Below the pieces are notes generated by a model. It made no database searches, had not been told where the DNA came from, and saw only the letters and a list, made by a program, of their open reading frames with translations. From Daphnia carinata (Eukaryota; Arthropoda; Branchiopoda; Diplostraca; Daphniidae), in assembly GCF_022539665.2 (NCBI RefSeq), contig NC_081337.1:9338679-9402678 (forward strand): a stretch of DNA of 64,000 bases, written 5' to 3'. Of this stretch, positions 50,301-63,497 are shown one piece after another (the stretch's first letter is position 1; each line of letters starts with the position of its first letter). A program made the translations under genes and the position numbers.

Positions 50301-53300
50301 CAGATTTTTGATGTGAAAAATGGATCTTGCCTTGAAGAAGGATGCTTCTTTTATGACATGTAAATGTGGCACTATGGGCCTTCTCTTTGACATCGTTTCG
50401 TCAAACGGCTCTTGTATGCGATGTGAGCTCCTTGTTGAAAATCTTGTGCCTGTCTCTTCTAATCAATATCTTTCCAAAAAATAGGATGAGATTTTTTTTT
50501 GTCAACTGCGACACTGACCTTATGTCTTTTAGGCCTTACGTTTGCTCATTGCCATTAAGCACAGGCGCATCATTAAAAAAGTGCTCGTACATTTTCGTGT
50601 GTAAAGTGAAAGGGCTTGAAGAGTGATTATAAAGAAGAGGGCCAAAAGAAGAACGCTGAAGGAGACAATAAGAAATGAAAGGATCTATCCACAAAAAAAA
50701 ACGAGAGAAAGGTTAATGTTTATCAAGGACATGGCGAAGAGGAAAACTGGGGTGGCCTGATGAGTCGATGGGGCTGTCGCTCTTCCATCATCCGTCTTGT
50801 GTTGTATATATTAGGCGTTTCGACGAGTGTCAAGGGAAAGCGGTTGACTGATCCGTGAAAAGATCAGACAAACCCCGTCATCAAAGAAATTTTCCCGTTT
50901 GTTTGTACGGTGAAGAGAGCGGGGATAGGGTAGCAGCAATCTGCTGCCATCCATCCCGCCCCTGTGTGCTTGTTTGTTCTTCTCTTCTTCATTTGGCTGT
51001 TGGTCTTTCTTATTTCTGAAGCCGTTTCTCTTATACAGATTTCTATGTACGCTTGATTGATTCTTTTCGTTTTGTTTCTCTCACTGCTAGTATTTAATAC
51101 TTTGTGTCACATCACCGGCTGTGGTTGTTTTTTGTCTAGAATGGGAAAAAAATTTACCACCTGGCTGCACATTTCCTTGATATATGTGTGTTTATTTTGA
51201 CGGTATCAGCATTTCTTGGAGTTGAGTTTGTGTATAAAGCTTGTAGACCGAGCGATTGCCACCGAAGCGAGTAGACAGAACTTCTGGGGAAAGAGGGTCA
51301 GAAGGAACACGAGGATGACGAAGAAGGAGATGTCTCTTTGCGCTACAAGACACCGCGTTTTGTTGTTAGTGTATATACGCAATACGATGACTCTATTCGC
51401 ATGACCGGGCCGTCAGCTTCACTCCGTCATCTCGCTGAAAGAGTCTGTGTACCGTAGAGAAAACCCAACCCGAAAGAAAAGATGGACGACCACGCTGCCA
51501 GCGGATTGCTATGAGAGATTTATAGAGACGCTGTGTGGCAATGGTCGCGTTCACCTTTTCCCCGTTTGCGGACCCTCTTTGCACTTGATAGTACAGCAGT
51601 ATAGGCTACTTTTTTTTTTTAATCCCCTTTGAAGCTGAAGAGACTTGATATATTTACGACTCAACACCACTATGTGTAATGTATATCCTCACCACATAGC
51701 CCCTTCTTATTTTCTCACCCCCCTACCTACTACCCCGCTGCGTGTTACACCATTACTGCCTTATTTTTGTTGTTACTTATTCCGGGTGCGCTAGCGTGGA
51801 ACGAAGGACCCCTCAAGATTCTTTGATTCTGTCGTCTGTGTGTTTCTTTTATCAGCCAATCTTGCGGTCTCTGTTGTATTAGCGTTTCAATCCCCAAACC
51901 GTATGTCTGCAACAGGGGGAGATGGTAATGGCGTCGTATTTGAAGAGCAACGCCTAACCAAGTGACGACTGGCGTCAGCAGTAGGCGACATGTGTAGCAA
52001 GCATCTAGGATGAGGAGCGCGCTGACCACACCGGTGTGTACGAGTCACGTTTATCTAGATATATATACATGTTCTGCTACGCCCAGAAGTGTGTCGCCGG
52101 TTTGAACGATAACTCTATTGCAGGGTGGCAAATAGAGAACAGAAAGAGGCTGTACGAGTTCAGATAGAAAGTGATTGCTGCGTGGGAAAAAGAAAAATCT
52201 ATCCCTCACAAATGTTCACAAGTTTTTGTGTATTAGCAACATTCTATAGGTTTTTCTTTTTTTTTTCTTTATTCAGCAAACATTTTACGTAGGACGTTCA
52301 TCTAAATATTGGCTCCTACTAGGAAGGTTGGATGAGCTACCGGGGTATTGATTGATGTAATGGCACGGGAGTTCGAATATTATAATGGAGAAAAAACAAG
52401 TAACGAAATGTGACCTAATCTATTTTATTTTAAATAGGCTTAGACGTGATTATTTTTTTTTCTTGTTTTTTCCCCATACATCACGACGAATGAATAGGCA
52501 ATACACATATAAGAACAAGAGAAAAAAAAAGGATTGCGTCGACGAATTGCGTTGCTGTGGATGTTAGCTGATAGAGAAGGAACGTGGGGGAAAACTAGAA
52601 AAGCGAACCTGATGGGATCGCATTTATCATCGTCTGTCACGCGTTATGCAAGTATACAACCCTTCACTTGAAGCAGTTGGATTACCATTTTTTTTTTTGT
52701 TACGTCTTTTTCCCCACGTTTCTTTCGCCCGCCTTGTTTTCCGCGTTTCACTCGCTCTTATGGCGATTCATCACAACGCGATAAAGAATTTATTTCCTTG
52801 CCTTAGTTCGGGGCAACGCCCACAACAGCCCTACGGTACACGCAATTACATTTCGTACATGTTTAAATTGTAGCTCCTACCCTTGTTCATTTAAAAAAAA
52901 AAAAATTTCCCAGTTGCTGATTACTTTTTTTCCCCAAGTATTCTCGATGCCCTTTTGAAAAAAAAAAAAATTACCACACACACTGAACTTTAATTGATGT
53001 AACATTGCCGATGAGCTTTTCGGGAGCCATCCTTTTTAAAAGGAAATCTTCGGGTCGGCCTTTGTCATGTCGGCCCGAAGAAGCCGTACATAGTCGCGAT
53101 ATTTTCTTTTCGTATGAAAATCTTTTGCCCGACTCGATTTGTATAGACGATGGCCAACTGATAGGCTACGCACTAACAGGATCCAAACTATATACAACGG
53201 CGAGAAGGGTATGGGAAACTGTGCGTTTGTTGTAGTTGCATTTCCAAGAAAACGTCGTCTGCTATGTGGTACAGTTATCTCGATTTACGTAGGCCTGAAA

Positions 53301-55430
53301 AAGTACTGCCTTTGACAGTTTCAAATCATTGGGTTTCTTTTTTTTTTTTTTTTTTCGTATACCCACTAGAATCTCTTGAAGCCTTTCTTTTTTGAACTGC
53401 AACTCGAATTTTCAGCGGTGAGAGAGTGGCATTGTTGGATCTATGGGGATTTTTTTTTTCTGTTTAGGCAGTTGTAAACTTTTGGGCAAACAAATGAAGC
53501 AATCCTTTGTCCTCGCAGAATGTAGTAAACTGGCTAACGGGACGAGTTCGTTCGTGAAGTCTTCTCTGTGTACTATAGAGCCGTCATTTTTAACATTGTA
53601 TTATGTGCAATCGAGATTCTCATTCGGGTTGTTGTCATATTTTCCCTGTTCGGGTTGGGAGGGATTGCCGCACCTTACAAACAAAGACACAGTGGCATGT
53701 CAGCGTGCATGTCCAATAAGTTTCTGGTTCATTTGCAAAAGCCCCTCCCGATTGCTTTGGCTATTATTACGATGAGGTTTACAAAGAAATACCCATTCAC
53801 TGCGTCTGTGTGTCATATAATGTACAAGGGTCGCAATTTGAATGCCCTTGTGTGTACGTATACATGTAAGAAAATTGGAACGACATGCATGTACAGATTA
53901 TTGGACGCAGTGGCAGTCGCGATTGATCCCGCTGAAATTCGTGCCGAACTGCGGTTTACAATGGCTGTTGTTTCTCTTGCTATTTAACGACTGATGACCA
54001 CATTTCTTATGCGAATTCTTTCACCCTCTAGGGTGACGTCTACCATTTTCTCTTGCTTCTTTAATTTGATTGTTTTACCACGTTTTATTTTGTATTGCAC
54101 GCCCCATTCGGGTGCAGTTTCGAATCCTATTAGAAGTTGCAATCGATCGGCTCCAGAACAAGAGGGAATTTGTGCGCGGCAAGTTCAAAAGTTTCGTATG
54201 TAACGTAGATTTGATACATGACGTAGCCGTAGGTGTGGTTTTGAGCACAGTTCTATTGTTTTCAATCATTCACGTTTCAATTTCCGTACTGTCGGGAGGC
54301 ACAGTGCATGTCCAGCCACATCTCCGATATGCGTACATGGTTCAATATAATAAGCGGACGGCTTGTTATGTAGGTCATATGCGACGGCCTGGATAAAAAC
54401 TGGCCGGGCAAAGCCAAAGCAATTTAATTTCAATTATTAATACTATGGAAAATTAATTTGCTTTTGCTCGATTGCTATATATTCTTTTGCATTGGGCAAA
54501 TCTTAACCATTTTTTTCTTTTTCTATTCACTCGCCGCTGCGCTTATTCAACCCGAAACTCTCAAAAGGAAATGTGTGTACTCTCCCAAATTAGGCCCCTT
54601 TTTTTATTTATTTATTTATTTTCTTTTTTAAAATATTCTGTTTGGATTCTCTGGTTGTACGTTGCATCAGCGAATAGGCCTTTTACGTAGCATATAGCGC
54701 AATCCTATTAGCGTTTTATTCAAGCCCGCGCACATTGTCTTATGTGTGCTTTTTTTCTACTGAAAATTACAGAAACGAAAACCCTTTCTTGTGCAAAATT
54801 GAATTGTCCCTATCCGACAGCGGAATGACGACAGGGCTCGCGGAAGACTGCGAGATTTCTTTATTTCCTCGCCTCACTATTCTACGCCAGCCTCTGGTTG
54901 GCTAATGCTAACGGGTTGCGCAGAGTGGTTGAAATAGGCTTGAAGGCAACCGAGATTATAGTGCTGTAATTCACTAGCTTTAACTAGTCCTTACAATCTA
55001 CGTGTCTTCGAAATGATGCTGCATTACATCTTGATGCATCATCTGTACGAAAAAGCCACACGTTATAATGGCAGATCGTTCTTCGTGATGTGCGCATCTG
55101 TCATTGTATCAAGCCGTTTTTATATTACCGTGTCCAATATGAACCGAAATGATGGTTGATGCATCCGTTTCAGCATCTCTGTGGCCACGTCGCAAGAATA
55201 ACAATCGTTTTTTTTTAGTTTTTTTTTTTTATACATCATGCGTGTTTCAAGAGCGATGTGTGAATGCTCGCAATTAGAGGCTATTTTTGTCCTTTGTTTT
55301 GATGGAGTCCTAATATCTTTTTTAAGTGCTTGCTCACGATGTTGCCGGTCATTTTCCCCAATTAAATCCCGTTCAGAGTGAAGAAATGATTAGTTGCCAT
55401 TGCCTGATTGCTTATGGAGGCGCCAACCAA

Positions 55431-55448
55431 GTTTTGAGCGCTCAAAAC
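55431..55448. repeat. perfect 18-bp palindrome GTTTTGAGCGCTCAAAAC
   Basis: An uninterrupted palindrome in otherwise unannotated DNA, 40 bp before a GC-richer patch. It may be a dimeric factor site or chance. Confidence 0.6.
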
Positions 55449-55678
55449 GTTTCTCTTTTTTTTTTTTAAGAAATAAATCGGGGAATAAGGTTACGTTTGG
55501 TCGACTATACACTGGCCATCGCTGACGTTGTAAACTTCAACAACAGCAAAGTCCCAGGTTCCCCAAAGTGGCTCTTGGCCTAGACCCCGACAATAACTCC
55601 GAAGAGTCCCTCAACGCCCCAACAGCCTGGACGTGAAACTGTTGTTTGGCAGAGCCAGTACCCCACGTCGATTGACTT

Positions 55679-55680
<2 letters not shown>

Positions 55681-55710
<30 letters not shown>
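55681..55710. repeat. poly-T tract, 30 bp
   Basis: A T run after a 190-bp patch of GC-richer, coding-like sequence (55490-55670). If read on the minus strand it would be a 5' poly-A, so it does not fit a plus-strand retrocopy. Confidence 0.9.
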
Positions 55711-55713
<3 letters not shown>

Positions 55714-58700
55714 ATAGATCTCGTTATGGGGTCTCCGTACGTAACGTTTCAGTTATGGGTCCTCCAAAGCCTCCCCTCGTTTCCTGCGTATTCACTGTCT
55801 GTCTTTCCATCTTCAATGTAGTGCCGACCTTGCCCTTTTTTTTTTTTTTTTTTTAAATAATCTGCTCGTTAGATACAATGGAAGTTTGATGTACAAGTAC
55901 CGTTTCTTTGACGTCAATCACTCAAAAGGTAGAAGGTCAAGCGCAAAAGGTTTGATCTATACAGTTCATTCGTCAAATTAAACCAACAATGCTTTAAAAA
56001 AATAACAAGGGCCTCATGTTTAAAAATTCAATAGGGAAAATTGTATTGAACGCTTGTTACGTACGTTAGTATACGGACTTGTACGTTATCTTACACGAAT
56101 GGGTATTGGTTTGAGAAATTTGATTTTTTCATAATTATCTTTTTCCCTTTTTCTCTTGGTTGATAAGATGAGCCTGATTGATGGTGATCCTCTTAAAGCC
56201 GCAGTGCTGCGAATCGTGTTGCTTCTTTCTCTATATATGTACGCTATACGGTCTGTCGCCTTCGTCTAGTTGCTGTCGATGGCAACGCGGTCAGTTTCCT
56301 CTCTTTTACAGCAGAGAGTCTCCTCTGTACATTGTGTCTTCTATTTGCTGATCCCTTTCACCCTCCTTATTTGCTTCTTTTCACCCTCCATTTCCCTTTT
56401 TTGCCGTTCGCTACTACTTGTGAGCTCTCCTGTTTCCGCTCGAATGGTGCGATGGACGCTTCTCCATAACAGGTCACCTTTTTTGCCTGGGCGACGACGT
56501 GTTCGGCTGATCCCCACCCATTTATATAAATCGTGTTTCTTTGATGCATCGCAACAGAAATAGACGAAGGCTCTTCGATATTTTGTGCCAATGGTTGGTC
56601 GTATTATAAAGTGCCATCGCAACGCAACGCGTTATCAACACCTTCATGGCCGTCGCCGTGATTCGTTCCTTAAATGTTTGGCCGTCGTAATGCTACAGCA
56701 ACGGGTCTCAATCATTTTTGATCTAAAAAAAAAACAAAAAACAAATGAGCTGTTGATCGGACGTAGAGGGTTTACTGCACGGTAGTGCATGCAGGTTGCG
56801 TATATCGATTTGCCCGTTAGGCAAGTCTTTCGCAACGTAAAAAATCGCAAATGCGTTTCCCTAATCAAAAAAACAAAAATGAACGTTTTCACGTGCTTGG
56901 ATGCCACAGTTCTGAAAATCTAAATGGGGGGGGGGGGAGGATCCGGTACTTTTGTGTGGACGATTCAACGGTGATATGTGATATTCATGCGAAATCTGAG
57001 AAAATTCATTCCCAACTAGTGGATACGGTGATGGGCCCCGCAATCTCATTTCAATTACTACGCAAACATCGGCTTTTATTCAGATATAGTATTTCATTCG
57101 TTCTCAGCCAATTTTTAATAAGATAATTAAATCAAATAATCACGAATAAGTACGCTCTTTTATTTATTTATTTATTTTTGCGTCATGTTCTTATTAACCG
57201 TGTTCTCGAAATGTACGATAAATGAGAATGCGAGGCCATTGCACACGTGGGCGTGATCTTTAAAATCTTCCTTTTTTGAGATCGGTACGGCAGTTTTGCG
57301 TTTCGCTTTGTTGATGGATTTATGAGAAGTAATGAGAAAGCCTTTTGAAAACTCGTCATTGAATCATCCACGAATTCGCGATGATGCTCAAACACGTCAT
57401 GCGCTCGCTCTCATCGAAATCCCACCGATGGTCCTGTATAGACTGAAAACTGCGGGCCCGTATAAGAGCCATTCATCAGACGTAAAATATCGAGTGAAAT
57501 AAAGAGAACAAGAGCCCGCAAGTCTCTCTATCGAAGCGAACTGTTGGAGAAAGTTTCGCCGTCGAACTGAAGACTTGACGGATCAATCTTTTGGTTACAG
57601 AGATTTCTTTCTTTTGTGCATTATTTTCGGTTGGAGTTTTTGGACGCACGCAAAAAAAAATAAAAAGCTCGTGCTGTAAGATTACACCGAAAATGAAATA
57701 AAAGAAAGAAAAAAAAAAAAAAAAGAGGGAAAGACAATACGTAGCGTGTTTATATATTGATGTAAAACAAAAACAAACACTTCCTTTCCTTGTAGAATAG
57801 ACAAAGAGAGAGAGAGATATCCGCTAGCCGGACGGATGGCTAGTGAAAAAAGAAACAAGAGAAAGGCTTGTGACAATAATCATGAAAAAAAAACGGATGT
57901 GAATAAAAAACTAAAGAAAAGCAAGAAAGCTTTTTGGAGTCTTGTGTTTCTTGATGTGGACGATGACCGAAAGTTAATGTAGTTAGGACTCTGCGAGAGG
58001 AGAAACTCTGTCAAAAATAGTGAAATAGTTGTCAAAAGTAGCCACACACTGATGATGGGATAATCCGGCTTATGCGTGCCGTGTTTCTTTAGCAACTCGC
58101 GCATTTTTGTTCTTCTTTTCGTACTTTTCTGGGCTCAAGTTTCCGCCGTAGTTTTTCGTGTAGCTATCGATGTCGCGTGTCACGCATTTTCTCTATTCTT
58201 GGACGCTCTTTGTATTGTCTCTTGCCCTTTTTTTTAAAACCCACTTTTGAGGGACATTATTGTCTTACGCGTGATTGATCCGCTCTTCCATTTTTACTTT
58301 GAATTATCTACATATTTGAAAATGCCACACAGTTTGGCATATTTATTGAGGTGAAAATAGTTTGGATCGAATGTCGACCTTTAGTAACCGATTGCTATTT
58401 CCCAGCGTTTTCAAATTCATTTGTTCGACATTAGATCCGTTTGAGTGTTCCATTTTTTGCGTTCCGCTAAAGCCCAGCCAAGGATAGAGAAAGGCCCCAA
58501 TTTCCAGTTCAGTTCATCTCATATGAATGGCTTTCTCGGTCAAATGGAAAGGACAAACAACATTAACCAGCCTTCACTTGCACCAAATCTGAAACGTAAA
58601 TTAGACCGTTTTTATGCCTATTTTTTCCTCCGCCGTTTTTGAGTGCATGTGGATGACATTGTCATCATTCGTCACTCGGTCCGAGGATGGTATACGCTGT

Positions 58701-61700
58701 TTTTCTTCGCAACACGGCGCACGACATCATAATAGACGAACATCGAGGACTCCCCTGTGGGCAGTGAGGGTGCTAAAATGCCTGCCACCGACATGCATAA
58801 CTCTATGTGCGGGGGAGGTCTCCTGTAACCATCCATTTCGAGTGTTTAGTAAAGAAAAGGCAAAAGTAGAAAGAGGGTTGTATCGATATTCGTTCCCGAA
58901 GACAGTCCCCCATGTTGTACTTCAACTGGGCCCTGTATCCTCTTCAACCGCATCGATGCAAAATTTATTCGAATCATTTCTCTTCTTTTTTTTTCTTCAT
59001 CTCTTCACTTATACGTTTAACTACACGCACGGCGTTGATCGATGTGAGGTCATTGTTATTTTGTGATTGGCGAATCCGCCAAAGAAAGACATCTTGCCTT
59101 TTAGTTTTATTTTTTATTGCCTGGTTTTGAAAATAGTAATAAGAGAAACTTACTTCGTAATAGGATTGCTTCCGTGTTGCGTTCATATCCATTTCCCCCC
59201 ACGCACAACGAATTTTGATCAATAGAGAAAGCGAAACTTTAGTTTTTGAATGAACTTTGTTCTTTTGGTAAACTAGTTTGAGCACCTTATACAACAAAAA
59301 GCTTTAAAATGTAATTTAAACGTGTCTTTCTACCAGTGTATCGGTTACATTTTTTTTCTTTTTGTCTTTCTCATGTCCGTATGTCTTGTTGTTACAAGAT
59401 ATTTCATCTAATCCCCATCGTTTTCTCTTTGTCCACAACCCCCCCGCCCTTCCTGCGCGCTTTTCTCTTTACATTAGAGTTTACTCTTTCCTCCGAAGGA
59501 GTATACGTAACATATCTTTTGAAATCAGCCTATCACGTACCGGTAATCCATATAGCATTATTGGAGAGAACGTGATACTCGCCGTCTGCGAAAGATCGTT
59601 AAGGTACTATTCTCGTATTTGAGTGCGCAGTCGGCATTGGATTATTGAGCGCGTCCGCAAGCCATACAGAACTCGTCTTTATGCATTTAGTCAATATTTT
59701 TGTCAATCATTCACAGCGTGGCCGTAATTCGTTTTAAAAAGGCCTCAGCGGGAATCTGTGCGAGTTGAGTTAATGATTCAACGAGACGGGCCAAATCGCT
59801 AGAAGGGTGGCCAGCTGGCTGGCGTACGTTGTTCCGCCGTGCAAACACGGATCCCCCCCTAAAAAAAAATCCACCGCCCACGCTCATCCAGTAGCTGGCC
59901 ATTAAGGTTAAATGGCCCCTGGAAATGACTCAATCGTTCTCTTATAGACTCTTGGCTGTTGATGATGTTTGTTGATTCTAAACTAACGTTCCGCTGCCTG
60001 CGCAACCCAAACAGGGAGCGTAGGATCGATGGCCTCACGGAAAAGCAGGCACTCTATTCAAGACGGACGAGCGACTATATTACGCTTTACCTATTTACAT
60101 TGGCCGGACCCCACCCCAAAAACACATCGTAAGATGCTAGGACGCTGTAACTATGGGAAAAGGAAAAACAAGTGAAATTGATCTTTTCAAAGAACAATGT
60201 TCATTCTTCTTCCTTCCAGTTCTTAAGCTCAAAGTACAAAGGGGTGGAGTCTGACGGTGCAAACTGAAGCAGTAAAAATCCATCAACCAAGGCGAAATAA
60301 ATTGAATCAAGTTCCATAAATCTGACGGCATTTTTTTGTTACTCCTCTCGCCAGTAGGAATCAAGTTTTCTCGTGCCCTGTCATCACCACAAGGCGTAAT
60401 ATCCGTTTTGAAGGATAGACGATCCTGTTTTCCTTGCTCATGTTGAATTAGTTATCCAAGTGTGAGAGAAAAAGGTGGGTGGTTTCGACAAACTGAAAGT
60501 TAGTTGTTGACGGACAAAAGGGGAAACATCGAAGCGCATGGACGTGATGTATTTTTTTTTCTTTACAAAGATAAAGAATAAGTGCATCTGCATTTTGAGT
60601 GTAGGTTTTCTTTAGACGAATCGTTTAGATGCTTGACACGAGCAGCAACAAAAATCGTTAAATGGGAAACGATTTGCGATGCAGAGCGCGTCTTTTCAGC
60701 ACTGTTGCGTAACTGGAAAGCTAATAATGTCGAGTTGACTGGACGAATAGTTTGTCCATCACATTTACGTACTGCGTTATCGCGTTGTAAGAACAGTAGG
60801 TCGTAGTTCGTCTGATGTTGCCACACTTTGCGCGTGTAAACATTAACAAAGAAATATGTGTCCAAGATGATTAGATGTCAGTCGCGTGAACTCTACGTCG
60901 AAGTGAAAAAAAAAAGTTAACAGATCAGAAGACGTGTCTGCTGTCAATTATCTCTAGTGGAGCCTAGGCAGTTCAGTCGTTGAAACGATAAGATGACTGG
61001 TTGGAGATGGCGGGCGCTAGATTGTCAGCGCCAGTAACGTGTGAAGTCTTTTTCGCACTTCAACTTTCGTCTCTTCAGTGTCTTATTATTCTACGTATTT
61101 TCACGACTTACTTTTTTTTTTTGGCATCATCTTCGTCACTTTTTTTCTACCCAAAATATATTTCCTTTTTTTTTACAGTTATTTTAATAGGAGCATTTTT
61201 TTTTAAAGACTATAGAGCACTCGTGTTTCTATGTGTTGGGTGTATAACAGCACGTCGTCTTCTATTGATATGGTGAAAAGGCCCTATGTAGGCCCAGTCA
61301 GTTGTTGTTGCGCTCAAGTGTCGTGTACCAGAAACGACAGAGTCTCTTTTTTCTTTTTTTTTTATTTCTGGAGACGGTTTCTTGCAACTTTGCCAATTGA
61401 ATTAGTTGCACGAAAAGTGGCGGCCGTCATATTGGAAACAGGTGCTGTCGATTCCCACTATTCCGTAGTAACCTTTTTCTTTTTTCTGTTGTCCGTCTAC
61501 CATTATACGGGCCTTGTCTTTTTATATATGGAGCAAACAAACTGTGGACAGTTGCGAAGCGTGTGCCAAAGTCGTTTGAAAGCACAACTCCTATATACAG
61601 AACATATACACGTCTGTACGTTTTAGACGCGCTCACGCCCCAACGTCCACGGGCAAAAGTGGGAGCTGCAAGTGTAAATAGTATTCTGAATGCGTATAAA

Positions 61701-61771
61701 TAAGCAAACCTCCCTATATACCATCTGGCGAATCGATCCGCTTGATGGAAACCAGCCGGGACCGTTTTTTT

Positions 61772-61786
61772 CTGTGTGTGTGTGTG
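61772..61786. repeat. (TG)n microsatellite
   Basis: About seven TG units. Confidence 0.9.
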
Positions 61787-61853
61787 ACGTGCGCTCGCGT
61801 TGCTTATTTTACTGCTGCGTATAGGTCGCAAAGCTTCCGCGTCCAGCAGTCCG

Positions 61854-61933
61854 TTTTTTTTTTTTTTTTTTTTTTTCATTAGAATTTTTTTTTTTTTTTC
61901 TTTTAACTTGTTTTTTTTTGTGTGTGTGTGTGT
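61854..61933. repeat. poly-T and (GT)n compound simple repeat
   Basis: A 23-bp T run, a second T-rich stretch and seven GT units in close succession. No coding capacity. Confidence 0.9.
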
Positions 61934-62501
61934 TTCATTCGTTTGTGTACAAGAGCCAGGCTGTGTTTGTGTGTCTAGGCTTTATTCCGTGTGTAAATAT
62001 CCAACCAGGGATTGGCGAAAGGAGATAAGGAAGGGAAATGTAACGCATTTTCGGTCGTGAGTGCAAACGTACCTTGATGCAGACACTCTATTATTAGAGG
62101 GCGACGCACCAGCCTCAGGAATTCTCCATTTGATGGTTGTAATTTAGTTACATCTTCTGTTTGCCGTTAAATGGAGTTAAAACTAGAAGTAGTACACTTC
62201 TTTTCTTTTTGGCTCGTCTCTTTATCCGTCTTGAATGATGGCGTTGCCAACTTCTCCATCGCTGACAGACAATAATGGGTGTGTCGGTTTCAAATGGGCC
62301 TGATCGCCATTTTTCATGGATATTACATGATTTTTGTTGCCACTGTCAGCCTATATTATTTCGCCGAGCTTGCGTTGTCTCTTGTTCTTTTCTTCGCCGT
62401 TCTTTCTTTTTTTTTTTGTGATCTCTTTATTGATTCAAATGGTGGAAGGGGAGTCCATGTAGGCATTTTGGCCCGCTGTCGCTAGTTCTCGTGTCAGCGG
62501 T

Positions 62502-62918
62502 TTGATCTTTCCTTTTCCGATAGAACAAATCGGGGACACGATCGAGTTTTTTATTTTTACTTACTGCTCATATGCTAGTTACACTGTTACAGCACAAGGT
62601 CGCTTGAGCTACGTCCGGCTGATTCGCAATGGCATCCTTCGTTTACGGGTTGCGGGCAGTTCTGTTTACATTCGTGATGGACATGGAGCTCCTTCAAATC
62701 ATTTCGATTTACACGCGTCGCGGTTCGCGGAACATCGCTGTTTAGGATTAGAGGGACTCTTTGAAGTCGGGGGCGTATCGGAACTTGAAATCCTTTCGGG
62801 CGCGGTTCTCAGGGACATTCTGCCGGATAGAATTAACATTGTGTCCGAGAACGTAAACAACAGTCGTACGCGAAAAAAACAAAAAAAAAACAATACGCTT
62901 CGTGAAAATTTGCATTGA
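62502..62918 (+). CDS. weak candidate ORF, 138 codons
   Basis: The longest non-homopolymer frame in the right third of the window. The part from about 62590 to 62860 has balanced composition (RLRVAGSSVYIRDGHGAP, FEVGGVSELEILSGAVLRDI). The opposite strand is also open over part of it. No domain, promoter or partner exon was recognised, so it may be chance. Confidence 0.15.
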   Translation: MIFPFPIEQIGDTIEFFIFTYCSYASYTVTAQGRLSYVRLIRNGILRLRVAGSSVYIRDGHGAPSNHFDLHASRFAEHRCLGLEGLFEVGGVSELEILSGAVLRDILPDRINIVSENVNNSRTRKKQKKNNTLRENLH

Positions 62919-63390
62919 ATCTTTTTATTGTTTTCTCGTGCGAGAAAGTGCGCAATAAAAAAGCTTTTTTTAGTTGTAGTAAAGTTGCGTGAGGCGTTGC
63001 ATAACACAAAAAGAAGCGGGTCAAAAAAAAAATGAATAAATACGTGTATGGAAAGCTAATTGGCCTGTCTTTCGCTAACGTGCATAGCGCGTTAACAGTT
63101 CCGAGAAAACAAGGAAAGTGACTACTGGTTACCCTGGCGACAAGCTGTCTCTTTCCTTATGCAGCATTCGTTTGCTATTGCGCGAGGGGCAGAAATGATG
63201 GACGAGATGGCGTGAAACGCTTGTAGCCATGTGGATAAAGAGATTGTACAGACACCGTCTGGACGAGCATTGGGTTTTTAGAAAATAATGCGAACAATTG
63301 TGGGTGGACTGTTTTCGTTCAACAGAATAGTTCCTTTAGAAATATTTACATTCAGTCACCGTGCAGAGAAGTTACGTTAGACACAAAGGC

Positions 63391-63398
63391 TGACGTCA
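63391..63398. promoter_or_regulatory. consensus CRE palindrome TGACGTCA
   Basis: A perfect CREB/ATF-type site in the gene-free right end, with a near match TTGACGTCAA at about 55910. Function cannot be judged from sequence. Confidence 0.2.
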
Positions 63399-63481
63399 CG
63401 ATTCTGTTTTTAAACTTTACCTGAAGACGGCATTTGTGTAAGTGGCTTAATTCGATAAGAACGTCTACTTTGAAAATTGTG

Positions 63482-63497
63482 TGATGATGATGATGAT
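63482..63497. repeat. (GAT)n microsatellite
   Basis: Five GAT units. Confidence 0.9.

Noticed and set aside
57454-57490. TATA-type promoter (GTATAAGAG with TCAGACG)
   Set aside because: The TATA-initiator spacing is only about 20 bp and no open exon follows.
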